Below are positions 17,100-24,189 of a stretch of 64,000 nucleotides of DNA, piece after piece. The stretch's first letter is position 1; each line of letters starts with the position of its first letter. The DNA is from Phycisphaerales bacterium (lineage in GTDB: Bacteria > Planctomycetota > Phycisphaerae > Phycisphaerales > UBA1924). The translations under genes and the position numbers were made by a program. The notes under the pieces were generated by a model. It worked only from the letters and a program-made list of their open reading frames with translations. It was not told where the DNA came from and ran no database searches. The stretch spans positions 156,958 to 220,957 of the forward strand of contig JADLGW010000056.1 of assembly GCA_020849105.1 (NCBI GenBank), given 5' to 3'.

Positions 17100-17143
17100 C
17101 GCCCCGCGGACCTGACCTTTCGGGCAACGCGGGACCGCCGGTC

Positions 17144-17881
17144 TCACCCCCTCCGGCGCCACCGCTCCACAAACGCCTCGTATTGCTCGGGGGTGTCGAT
17201 CCCGGCGTGCCCGGCGGACTCCACCACCGCCACGGCGATCGCGAACCCGTGCGCCAGCACCCGCAACTGCTCGAGGTGCTCCGTCAGTTCCAGTTCCGTC
17301 GGTATCAGCCGTGTGTAGGTGTCCAGGAACGACCGCCGGTACGCGTAGATCCCGGCGTGCTTGAGCGGTGCGAGCCCCACGCCGTCGCGCGGGAATGGGA
17401 TCAGCGCCCGCGAAAAATACAGCGCCGTGCCGTCCAGCCTGCGCACCACCTTCACGATACTGGGATTCGCGGCGTCCTCACCCGCGGACAGCGGGCACGC
17501 AACCGTGGCGACAGGGGCGGAGCCGCCGACCAGCGCCGCGGCCGCCGCCTCGATCACCGCCGGTTCGATCTCCGGCTCGTCACCCTGCACGTTGACCACC
17601 ACCGCGTCGGGCGGCAATCCGAGAATGGCCGCGGCCTCCGCCAGGCGGCTCGTCCCGTTCGGGTGGTCGGGCCGGGTCATCACCACATGCCCGCCGAACG
17701 CCGCAACCCCCCGGCGCACCCGATCGTCATCGGTGGCGACGACAACCCGCTCAACCCCGCGGGCCCGCGACGCGGCCTCGTACACATGCCGGATCAGCGG
17801 CCGCCCGGTCCGATCCGCAAGCACCTTGCCGGGGAATCGCGTGGAACCGAGCCGCGCCGGGATGATGATGGTGGCCGACAC
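17144..17881 (-). CDS. kdsB: 3-deoxy-manno-octulosonate cytidylyltransferase (CMP-KDO synthetase)
   Basis: KdsB activates KDO with CTP for lipopolysaccharide core synthesis, so the cell very likely has an LPS-type outer membrane. The 245-aa product has the N-terminal nucleotide-binding motif IIIPARLGSTRFPGKVL, VVVATDDDRV near residue 46, VVVNVQGDEPEIEP near 94-107, and LELTEHLEQLRVLAHGF near 195-211. These are all family-typical and the length is normal. GTG 17879-17881 is the start, with a TAGACT hexamer 6 nt upstream. No other kds genes are in the window. Confidence 0.95.
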   Translation of the reverse strand: MSATIIIPARLGSTRFPGKVLADRTGRPLIRHVYEAASRARGVERVVVATDDDRVRRGVAAFGGHVVMTRPDHPNGTSRLAEAAAILGLPPDAVVVNVQGDEPEIEPAVIEAAAAALVGGSAPVATVACPLSAGEDAANPSIVKVVRRLDGTALYFSRALIPFPRDGVGLAPLKHAGIYAYRRSFLDTYTRLIPTELELTEHLEQLRVLAHGFAIAVAVVESAGHAGIDTPEQYEAFVERWRRRG

Positions 17882-17887
17882 GCGCGG

Positions 17888-17893
17888 AGTCTA
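17888..17893 (-). promoter_or_regulatory. -10 element of kdsB (leaderless arrangement)
   Basis: Minus-strand TAGACT ends 6 nt before the GTG start, inside the 27-bp gap after phoU, so kdsB can be transcribed apart from phoU. Confidence 0.45.
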
Positions 17894-17908
17894 CCGGGGA
17901 ACCTCGGG

Positions 17909-18640
17909 CTATGGAGGCGGGGGCGGCACGGCCTGGGCCGCCCGCTTCTGTTCGTGCCGGACGATGGCGCCGGTCGCCAGGTAGATGATGTCCTCGGCGA
18001 TGTTCTTCATCAGGTCGCCGATGCGCTCCAGTTCGCGCCCCGTCCTGTACATCAGCAGCCCGCAGCGCAGTTGGTCGGGTTCGGCCCGCATGAACTCCTC
18101 GACCTCGGCGAACAACTGTTTCTCCAGGCCGTCGATGGTCTCGTCCTCGTGCACGATCTTGTGGGCCAGTTCCGCGTCCTCATCCAGCACGGCCCGCAGC
18201 AGTGTGTGGCACATCAGCGGCACACGCTGGCCGAGTTCCACCAGCGCCGTGGGCCAGGTGAACCCGCGGAACGGGGCGAGTTTCGCCGCCATCTTGGCGA
18301 TCGACGAGGCGTGATCGGCGACGCGCTCCACGTCCGCGTTCACCTTCAGGATGAACGTGATGAACCGCAGGTCGCGGGCGAATGGCTGCTGCAGGGCCAG
18401 CATCCGGATGCACTCTTGCTCGATCTCCACCTCCTGCCGGTCGATCGTGTCGTCGCGCCGGCGGACCTCCCGGGCCGCGACCTCATCGAGTTTCCACAGG
18501 GCGTCGAGCGCGGATTCGAGCATCGCGATCGCGCCGGAGGCCTCCTCGACCAGCCGCCGCTTCAGGGCGATGATGCTGCGGTCCAGCGTGAAGCGGCTCT
18601 CACGGACGGCGGAAGGGTTGATCGGCGCGTTGGCGTCCAT
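17909..18640 (-). CDS. phoU: PhoU-family phosphate regulator
   Basis: The 243-aa protein has the two three-helix repeats of PhoU. The first carries EEASGAIAMLESALDALW and DDTIDRQEVEIEQECIRML; the second carries DEDAELAHKIVHEDETIDGLEKQL. Each repeat has its metal-binding D/E-x-x-x-D type motif, and VNADVERVADHASSIAKMA and TGRELERIGDLMKNIAEDI are family-typical. PhoU links the Pst transporter to PhoR signalling, but neither pst nor phoB/R genes are in the window. The ATG at 18640 is fixed by AGAGGA about 6 nt upstream. Confidence 0.9.
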   Translation of the reverse strand: MDANAPINPSAVRESRFTLDRSIIALKRRLVEEASGAIAMLESALDALWKLDEVAAREVRRRDDTIDRQEVEIEQECIRMLALQQPFARDLRFITFILKVNADVERVADHASSIAKMAAKLAPFRGFTWPTALVELGQRVPLMCHTLLRAVLDEDAELAHKIVHEDETIDGLEKQLFAEVEEFMRAEPDQLRCGLLMYRTGRELERIGDLMKNIAEDIIYLATGAIVRHEQKRAAQAVPPPPP

Positions 18641-18658
18641 CGGGTCCTCTGGGGCGTC

Positions 18659-18665
18659 TATTCTA
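18659..18665. promoter_or_regulatory. Overlapping divergent -10 elements between phoU and a methyltransferase gene
   Basis: Plus strand TATTCT (18659-18664) and minus strand TAGAAT (18660-18665) share five base pairs. They would serve the genes starting at 18709 and 18640, so transcription in one direction should exclude the other. Confidence 0.4.
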
Positions 18666-18708
18666 CGCGGCGGGCGGCGTGCGCCCGCGTCACAGGATCG
18701 GAGCGGCC

Positions 18709-19599
18709 ATGCCCGGCGGCATGAGAGAGAGGTTGAGACTGCTGGCGGCACGGCTCATGAAGCCGGGACTGGCGGGCATTCACGAGCGCCTGGAACGCAT
18801 GGAACGGGTCGTGCTCGGGCGGATCGACCGTCTGGGGCGACCCGCGGAGAAGTACGAGGAGGAACTTGGCTTCTGGCGGTGGCTCGTCAAGACCCCCGAG
18901 GGGCGGAAGAAGATCGGCGGGGCATTCGAGGAGGTCTTCGGGCGCTGGCAACGGCAGCGTCTGCTGGAACTGGGCGAGCGACTGGGGCTGGAGAGCGAGG
19001 CGGCCCTGGACGCGTGGTGCGAGGGCCAGTCCGTCGTCGAGATCGGGGCGGGGCCGTACCCGGCGGTCGCCGCCGCCCCCGCGTGGAGACGGGCCGTCGC
19101 GGTCGATCCGCTCGCCAGCGGCTACGCGCGCGAGGGGCTGCTGCCGGAGGCGTGCGACCGGGTGACGTACATTGAGGCCCCCGGAGAGGCCGTGCCCCTG
19201 GCGTCCGGCTGCGCCGACCTGGTCATCATCGAGAACGCCCTGGACCACGTCGCCGATCCGGAGGCCGTGGTCGCCGAGTGCCGGCGGCTGCTGCGCTCCG
19301 GCGGATTGCTGTGGGTGCTGGTGGACCTGTCGGAGCACCGCGATCACATGCACCCGCACCCGTTCAGCGAGTCGCGCATCCGGGGGCTGCTGACGTCCGG
19401 CGGGTTCGAGATGATGCACGACCGCGTGAGCGACCACAAGAGCCACCCCAAGGCCTACGGCGAGTACCGGGGGCTGCTGAAAAAACCCGCTGCACAACTC
19501 CGAGTCGATGTGAGCGCGGCAATAACCCGAACGAGTCATCCGGAAGGCGTCACGGCGGCGCCGCACTCCGTGCACACCGGCGACGTGCCCACTGGGTAG
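18709..19599 (+). CDS. Class I SAM-dependent methyltransferase with an odd C-terminal tail
   Basis: The 296-aa product has an N-terminal helical part (to about residue 100), then motif I VVEIGAGPYPAV, an acidic AVAVDPLASGY, and DLVIIENALDHVADPEAVVAE, the methyltransferase type 11 pattern. The substrate is unknown. After YRGLLKK (about 19480-19490) the sequence loses protein-like character, and its last 64 bp lie antisense to the 3' end of the convergent zinc-ribbon gene. The true end may have been changed by a rearrangement or frameshift. ATG 18709 with GGATCGGAG upstream is preferred to an earlier in-frame ATG. Confidence 0.75.
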   Translation: MPGGMRERLRLLAARLMKPGLAGIHERLERMERVVLGRIDRLGRPAEKYEEELGFWRWLVKTPEGRKKIGGAFEEVFGRWQRQRLLELGERLGLESEAALDAWCEGQSVVEIGAGPYPAVAAAPAWRRAVAVDPLASGYAREGLLPEACDRVTYIEAPGEAVPLASGCADLVIIENALDHVADPEAVVAECRRLLRSGGLLWVLVDLSEHRDHMHPHPFSESRIRGLLTSGGFEMMHDRVSDHKSHPKAYGEYRGLLKKPAAQLRVDVSAAITRTSHPEGVTAAPHSVHTGDVPTG

Positions 19600-20147
19600 C
19601 CACAACCGGTGCACTGGCCCCCATGGGCACGCCACGCACGGCGTCCAAGCACGAAAGCGAGCAGGGGAGCCACCAGAATAAGCCATGCCGCGGTTCCGAG
19701 CAGGATCGGGTTGGCCAGCGTGCCCATCCAAAGCAGGCGCGGCGGCGGATCAGAAATCGGTCCCGTCAGGACCGGGTCGTTCCAGTCCCACCACATCTGC
19801 TTCTCCTCGATGACAGGCAGCGGCCAGCCGTAATGACTGACATCCATGCTGTACCCGTTCTTTCCGGCTTCGCCGGCGACTCGAACGTCATACCTGCGGT
19901 ACCCAAAGCCATGCTCCTCTTGCCAATCTTGGGGCGTCGGCCAAGGCGTCTCGTGTGGGGTGCTCGACGGCCAATGTGTCGGAATGCTCGCTCGGGGGAG
20001 CGGAGCCGTCGGGACGATTGGAGCGCGAGACCACCGCCACGCGCTGACGGCCCAGGGCACGTTGACGATGGCCGCGAGGGCGACGAGCGCGACCCACAGC
20101 ATCACCGCTCGCTGTTTCTCGGATCCGGTCAGTCGGGCGCGTCCCAC
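19536..20147 (-). CDS. Membrane protein with C-terminal zinc ribbon (family member 1 of 3)
   Basis: This 203-aa protein has one N-terminal membrane helix (about 16-36, MLWVALVALAAIVNVPWAV), an extracytoplasmic middle rich in Trp/Pro, and a second helix (about 146-168, ILLGTAAWLILVAPLLAFVL). A C-terminal cytoplasmic zinc ribbon CTGCGYP(x7)CTEC follows. The same plan occurs at 50644-51195 and 58256-59134. Its function is unknown. Cys pairs CxxC-x8-CxxC near residues 179-193 should bind one Zn. Confidence 0.65.
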   Translation of the reverse strand: MGRARLTGSEKQRAVMLWVALVALAAIVNVPWAVSAWRWSRAPIVPTAPLPRASIPTHWPSSTPHETPWPTPQDWQEEHGFGYRRYDVRVAGEAGKNGYSMDVSHYGWPLPVIEEKQMWWDWNDPVLTGPISDPPPRLLWMGTLANPILLGTAAWLILVAPLLAFVLGRRAWRAHGGQCTGCGYPVGTSPVCTECGAAVTPSG

Positions 20148-20156
20148 AGGATCAGT

Positions 20157-23100
20157 TTACTGGCCTTGCCCGAGCGATGGCGGCGAAAGCCGATGCCGCA
20201 GCACGGTGACGAGCGTGTCGGGCTTCAGGTATTCGGGCGGCGGGCGGAAGTAGACCTCGTGCAGCGACTCGCCCGTCGGCGGCGGGAGCGATCGCACGGA
20301 GAACCGGGGCTTCTCGGAGCCGCGACCGCGAGGGAGCGACAGAGCCCGGAGCGCGAGCGACGGGTTCCCCGGCGAGCGCTGCGGGCTCGTTGAATCCCCG
20401 CGCTCACGCTCGGGGCTCGCGGAGAGCGCCGCGGCCACGCCGCCCGGATTGTCCGTGCGGAACAGGACGTCCGGCCCCCGGATCGTGATCGAGCGCACGC
20501 CGAGCGCCGAGGCCGCGAGGCGGAGTCCGGCCAGGTCCAGCAGCCGCTTCACAGGTTTCGGCGGCTCGCCGTAGGCCTCGGTCAGGTCCTTGGCGACCTT
20601 CGCCAGGTCGCCCGCGCTGGTCGCCGTTGCGACCCGCCGGTACGCCTCCAGCCGCCGCTGATCGGACGGGACGTAGGGCCGTGGGATCACGCCGACGGCG
20701 CCGACATCCACGGTCGTCGCGGCAACGGTCGGTCGCGGACCCTCGTGCTTCAGGTCGTGCACCGCCTCGTCGAGGAGTCGGCAGTACATCTCGTACCCGA
20801 CCGCGGCGATGTGCCCGGACTGCTCGGCCCCCAGCAGGTTGCCGGCCCCGCGGATCTCCAGGTCGCGCATCGCGATCTTGAATCCGGCCCCGAGCATCGC
20901 GTACTGCTCGATCGCCCTGAGGCGCCGCTGGGCGACCTCGCTCACCGGGCGGTCGTCCGGCAGCAGCAGGTAGCAGTACGCCCGGTGCTTGTACCGGCCG
21001 ACCCGTCCGCGCAGTTGGTGCAGGTCGGCCAGGCCGAACCGGTCCGCGTCATCGATCAGCATCGTGTTGGCGGTGGGGATGTCGATGCCCGACTCGATGA
21101 TCGTCGTGGAGACGAGGACGTTCGCCTCGCGCCGGATGAACCGGAGCATGACGGCCTCCAGTTCGTGCGGGTTCATCTGCCCGTGCCCGACGACGATGCG
21201 GGCATCGGGCGCGAGTTTCTGGATGTCGCCGGCAACCGACTTGATGTCGTGCACACGGTTGTGCACGAAATAGACCTGTCCCTCGCGTGAGAGTTCCCGC
21301 GCGATCGCCTGCGATACCCGCCGCTCGTTGTACGGGATCACCTCCGTCACGATCGCGCGCCGGTCCATCGGGGGCGTGGTGAGCGAACTGATGTCGCGCA
21401 GCCCCAGCATCGCCATGTGCAGCGTGCGCGGGATGGGCGTGGCCGACAGCGTCAGCACGTCCACCGTGAGGCGCAGGCGCAGCAGCCGCTCCTTGTGCTC
21501 GACGCCGAAGCGCTGTTCCTCGTCCACGATCACGAGGCCGAGGTCCGCGAAGGCCACGTCCTCCGAGAGCAGGCGGTGCGTGCCGATGACCACGTCCACC
21601 TTGCCCTGCTTGAGGGCGGTCAGCACCCCCTTGGCCTCCGCGTCGGTCTTGAAGCGGCTGATCGACTCGACGCGGAACGGGTAGCCGGCGAACCTGGACT
21701 TGAACGTCCGCTCGTGCTGCTCCGCCAGCACCGTGGTCGGGACGAGCACCGCGACCTGCTTGCCGTACTCCGCGGCCTTGAACGCCGCCCGGATCGCCAG
21801 TTCCGTCTTGCCGAAGCCCACGTCGCCGCAGACCAGGCGGTCCATCGGTCGCTCGGCCGCCATGTCTTTCTTGATCTCGGCGAGCGCGGCGAGTTGGTCC
21901 TCGGTCTCTTCGTAGGGGAACTCCGCCTCAAACTCCTTCTGCCACGGCGTGTCGGCGGGGTAGCGGATGCCGGGCATGTGCTCTCGGGCGGCCCGGACAC
22001 GCAGCATCTCCGCCGCCAGGTCGCGCACGCTCTCGGACACCTTCTCCTTCTGGTTCTTCCACCGCTGCCCGCCGAGGGTCGACAGCGGCGGCTTGCCCTT
22101 GAATCCGCCGACGTACTTCTGCACCTGGTCGATGTTGAGCGCGGGGACGTGGAGTTTGGCGCCCGCGGCGAACTCGAGCGTCAGGAACTCTTCCGCGTCG
22201 CGCGGCACCGTTACGGATGCGGCGGTGCGGAGCCCCTCTGGAATGTTGCGCCCCCGTGCCGCTTCCCTGTCGGTGCCGCCCATCGTGCGCAGCCCCAGAA
22301 ACCTCGCGATCCCGTGCTCCGCGTGGACGACGAAGTCGCCGGGCGCGAAATCCAGGAATGTGTCCATGGCGCGCCCGGCCCGCAGCCGCGTCGCCCGCCG
22401 CCGGGCGTGGTAGCGATGGACCAGTTCGTGGTACGGAACGAAGAACAACGAGGGGCACGGAGACGGGGGGACGGAGCTCGGACCGGCCCTCCCTTCACCC
22501 CTCGGTCTCTCCCTCTCCGCGTCTTGCCCGAGGTCCCACCCGAAGCCGCGGTGCAGGTAACCGTGGACCGATTCGATCGTGTCGATCGCGCCCGGCGCAA
22601 ACTCGGCCAGCAACTCCTGGAACCGGCGAAGTTCGCCCGGGTTCTGGCAGAACACCGTGACCCGTGATCCGCGGGCCAGCGCCGCGAGTTCCACGATGGC
22701 CTCGTGCGGCTCGCTGGCGAACGCCGGCAGCACCGAAACCGGCATGTCGATGCGGGCATCGAACCCGGAGACCCCAGCCGAGAACTGGTTGACCTCCGCC
22801 AGGGCGCGCGTGTGCTGCTGCAGCAGCCTGAACACCGCCGGTGGCCCGAACAGCCCGCGCGGATCGGAGACGCGCTCGTAGTACCCGCGGGCCTGCTCGG
22901 TCAGTTCCAGCGTCTCGGCGACAAGCGCCAGTGCCGCGGCCGGCAGCAGCGTCAGCGGATTGATGGTCGTGTCATCCGTCCGCATCGCTTCCGCTGACGC
23001 GGCCACCAGGTCGATGGCGCCGAGGGCCGCCCCGGAACCCATGGTGTCCAGGTCCACCTCACTGATCCGGTCGATCTCATCCCCGAAGAAGTCGAGGCGT

Positions 23101-23705
23101 ACCGGCGCGCCGCCGGCCGGCGGGAACACGTCGAGAATCCCGCCGCGCAGCGCGAAGTCGCCGGGCTCCTCCAGCGCCTCCCGCCGCGAGTACCCGGCCG
23201 AATCCAGCCACCGGGCCAGGTCCGCCGGCGCGACCGTGTCGCCGCGGCGGAGGGTGCGCGACAGGTCCGCGAGCCGCTCCGGCCTCGGCACGCCCTGCAT
23301 CAGCGCCTGGATCGGGCACACCAGCACCCCCGGCGGCTCCGACACCAGCCGTCGCACGACCGCGATCCGTTCCGCGTACAGGTCCAGGCTGACGCCCGAT
23401 TCGCCGGGCAGCGCCTCGATCGCCGGCAGGCGCAGGGCGGTCACCCCGGCCGATTCCAACTCGTCCACCGCCTCGTCGGCATCGTCAATGTGCGCGGTGA
23501 CCAGCACCACCAGGTGCCCGGTCAGCCTGAAGACCGCCGCCGCAACCATCGTCGTGGATGAGCCGATGGACCCGGCCGCGGCTACGCGGCGGCCCGCCGC
23601 CAGCGCGTGGGCCAGTGCGCGCACCGGCGGGCTCTCCAGGATGGCTTCGACGGGATTCGGCACGAAGGGTACGCCGCGCGCAGGCGCGGGCCGCCGGGGC
23701 GACAC
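20157..23705 (-). CDS. mfd: Transcription-repair coupling factor with two low-complexity insertions
   Basis: Mfd displaces stalled RNA polymerase and recruits UvrA. The 1182-aa product has all parts: an N-terminal UvrB-like region, the RNA polymerase-binding domain (DFAPGDFVVHAEHGIARFLGL), and the translocase with Walker A CGDVGFGKTE, VDEEQRFGV and TLSATPIPRTLHMA. LVSTTIIESGIDIP and LHQLRGRVGR follow, then the C-terminal TRCF domain. Residues about 395-422 are an arginine/proline-rich insert. Residues about 1092-1131 (SPERERGDSTSP onward) are encoded by palindromic repeats at 20316-20430 inside the TRCF domain. The start is taken as GTG 23705, but an internal start cannot be excluded. It is probably co-oriented with comEA but separated by 49 bp. 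Confidence 0.95.
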   Translation of the reverse strand: MSPRRPAPARGVPFVPNPVEAILESPPVRALAHALAAGRRVAAAGSIGSSTTMVAAAVFRLTGHLVVLVTAHIDDADEAVDELESAGVTALRLPAIEALPGESGVSLDLYAERIAVVRRLVSEPPGVLVCPIQALMQGVPRPERLADLSRTLRRGDTVAPADLARWLDSAGYSRREALEEPGDFALRGGILDVFPPAGGAPVRLDFFGDEIDRISEVDLDTMGSGAALGAIDLVAASAEAMRTDDTTINPLTLLPAAALALVAETLELTEQARGYYERVSDPRGLFGPPAVFRLLQQHTRALAEVNQFSAGVSGFDARIDMPVSVLPAFASEPHEAIVELAALARGSRVTVFCQNPGELRRFQELLAEFAPGAIDTIESVHGYLHRGFGWDLGQDAERERPRGEGRAGPSSVPPSPCPSLFFVPYHELVHRYHARRRATRLRAGRAMDTFLDFAPGDFVVHAEHGIARFLGLRTMGGTDREAARGRNIPEGLRTAASVTVPRDAEEFLTLEFAAGAKLHVPALNIDQVQKYVGGFKGKPPLSTLGGQRWKNQKEKVSESVRDLAAEMLRVRAAREHMPGIRYPADTPWQKEFEAEFPYEETEDQLAALAEIKKDMAAERPMDRLVCGDVGFGKTELAIRAAFKAAEYGKQVAVLVPTTVLAEQHERTFKSRFAGYPFRVESISRFKTDAEAKGVLTALKQGKVDVVIGTHRLLSEDVAFADLGLVIVDEEQRFGVEHKERLLRLRLTVDVLTLSATPIPRTLHMAMLGLRDISSLTTPPMDRRAIVTEVIPYNERRVSQAIARELSREGQVYFVHNRVHDIKSVAGDIQKLAPDARIVVGHGQMNPHELEAVMLRFIRREANVLVSTTIIESGIDIPTANTMLIDDADRFGLADLHQLRGRVGRYKHRAYCYLLLPDDRPVSEVAQRRLRAIEQYAMLGAGFKIAMRDLEIRGAGNLLGAEQSGHIAAVGYEMYCRLLDEAVHDLKHEGPRPTVAATTVDVGAVGVIPRPYVPSDQRRLEAYRRVATATSAGDLAKVAKDLTEAYGEPPKPVKRLLDLAGLRLAASALGVRSITIRGPDVLFRTDNPGGVAAALSASPERERGDSTSPQRSPGNPSLALRALSLPRGRGSEKPRFSVRSLPPPTGESLHEVYFRPPPEYLKPDTLVTVLRHRLSPPSLGQGQ
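20316..20430. repeat. Cluster of GAGCCC-type inverted repeat units inside mfd
   Basis: Two direct units of about 23 bp (GAGCCGCGACCGCGAGGGAG from 20317; GAGCCCGGAGCGCGAGCGAC from 20342) are followed by two inverted units (CGGCGAGCGCTGCGGGCTC ending 20388; CCCGCGCTCACGCTCGGGGC ending 20416). GAGCCCG-g-AGCGC (20342-20354) pairs with GCGCT-g-CGGGCTC (20376-20388). A single related unit is intergenic at 61022-61044 and a diverged one lies in panC. The insert keeps the mfd frame open. Confidence 0.7.
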
Positions 23706-23739
23706 CGCCCCGTAGGCACCACGCTGTCCTGGCTGCGCG

Positions 23740-23745
23740 ATCGTA
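23740..23745 (-). promoter_or_regulatory. -10 element candidate for mfd
   Basis: Minus-strand TACGAT, 34 nt before the GTG start, between comEA and mfd. Confidence 0.35.
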
Positions 23746-23754
23746 GACCCGGGC

Positions 23755-24189
23755 CTACTTCACGGTGACCAGCGGGCGCACCTTCTCCAGCGTCAGCGGC
23801 CCGATCCCGGAGACCTTGTCCAGATCGCTCACGCTCCCGAACTTTCCGTTGGCGCCCCGATACTCGACGATCCGCCTGGCGAGCGAGGGACCGATCGACG
23901 GCAGCAGCTCCAGTTGGGCCGCCGACGCGGTGTTGAGGTCCAGGAGGCCCGCCGCCTCCTCCTCGGGTGCCCCGGAGTCCGGTCTCGGCAGCCCCGGCCG
24001 CCGCTCCGGCCCCGCGGGCGCCATCGTAACGGGAGCGGCAGGGGCGACCGGCCTCCCCGCTAGTTCCACCCGCGGCTCACGCCCGAAGATCGACCATCCC
24101 ATCCCAGCGAGCGAAGCGCCCCCCAGGACCACGACCGCCGCCCACTTCGCCGGTCCCGCAGTCCAGTCGTACGCGCTGCTGGTTTTCAC
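23755..24189 (-). CDS. ComEA-like helix-hairpin-helix DNA-binding protein
   Basis: The 144-aa protein has an N-terminal membrane anchor (about residues 16-34), a Pro/Ala-rich linker, and a C-terminal ComEA-type HhH pair. Its motif is LLDLNTASAAQLELLPSIG near 82-100, then LARRIVEYRGANGKFGSVSDL and KVSGIGPLTLEKVRPLV. ComEA binds incoming DNA in the periplasm during natural transformation, which fits the type IV pilus genes at the start of the window. Its start codon overlaps the GH10-like gene's stop (ATGA), giving an operon order GH10-like then comEA. Confidence 0.88.
   Translation of the reverse strand: MKTSSAYDWTAGPAKWAAVVVLGGASLAGMGWSIFGREPRVELAGRPVAPAAPVTMAPAGPERRPGLPRPDSGAPEEEAAGLLDLNTASAAQLELLPSIGPSLARRIVEYRGANGKFGSVSDLDKVSGIGPLTLEKVRPLVTVK

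Noticed and set aside
22440..22530. Palindromic repeat insertion in the N-terminal half of mfd
   Set aside because: The encoded stretch is low-complexity and probably an insertion, but I see no perfect inverted repeats there, so it is not counted with the repeat family.
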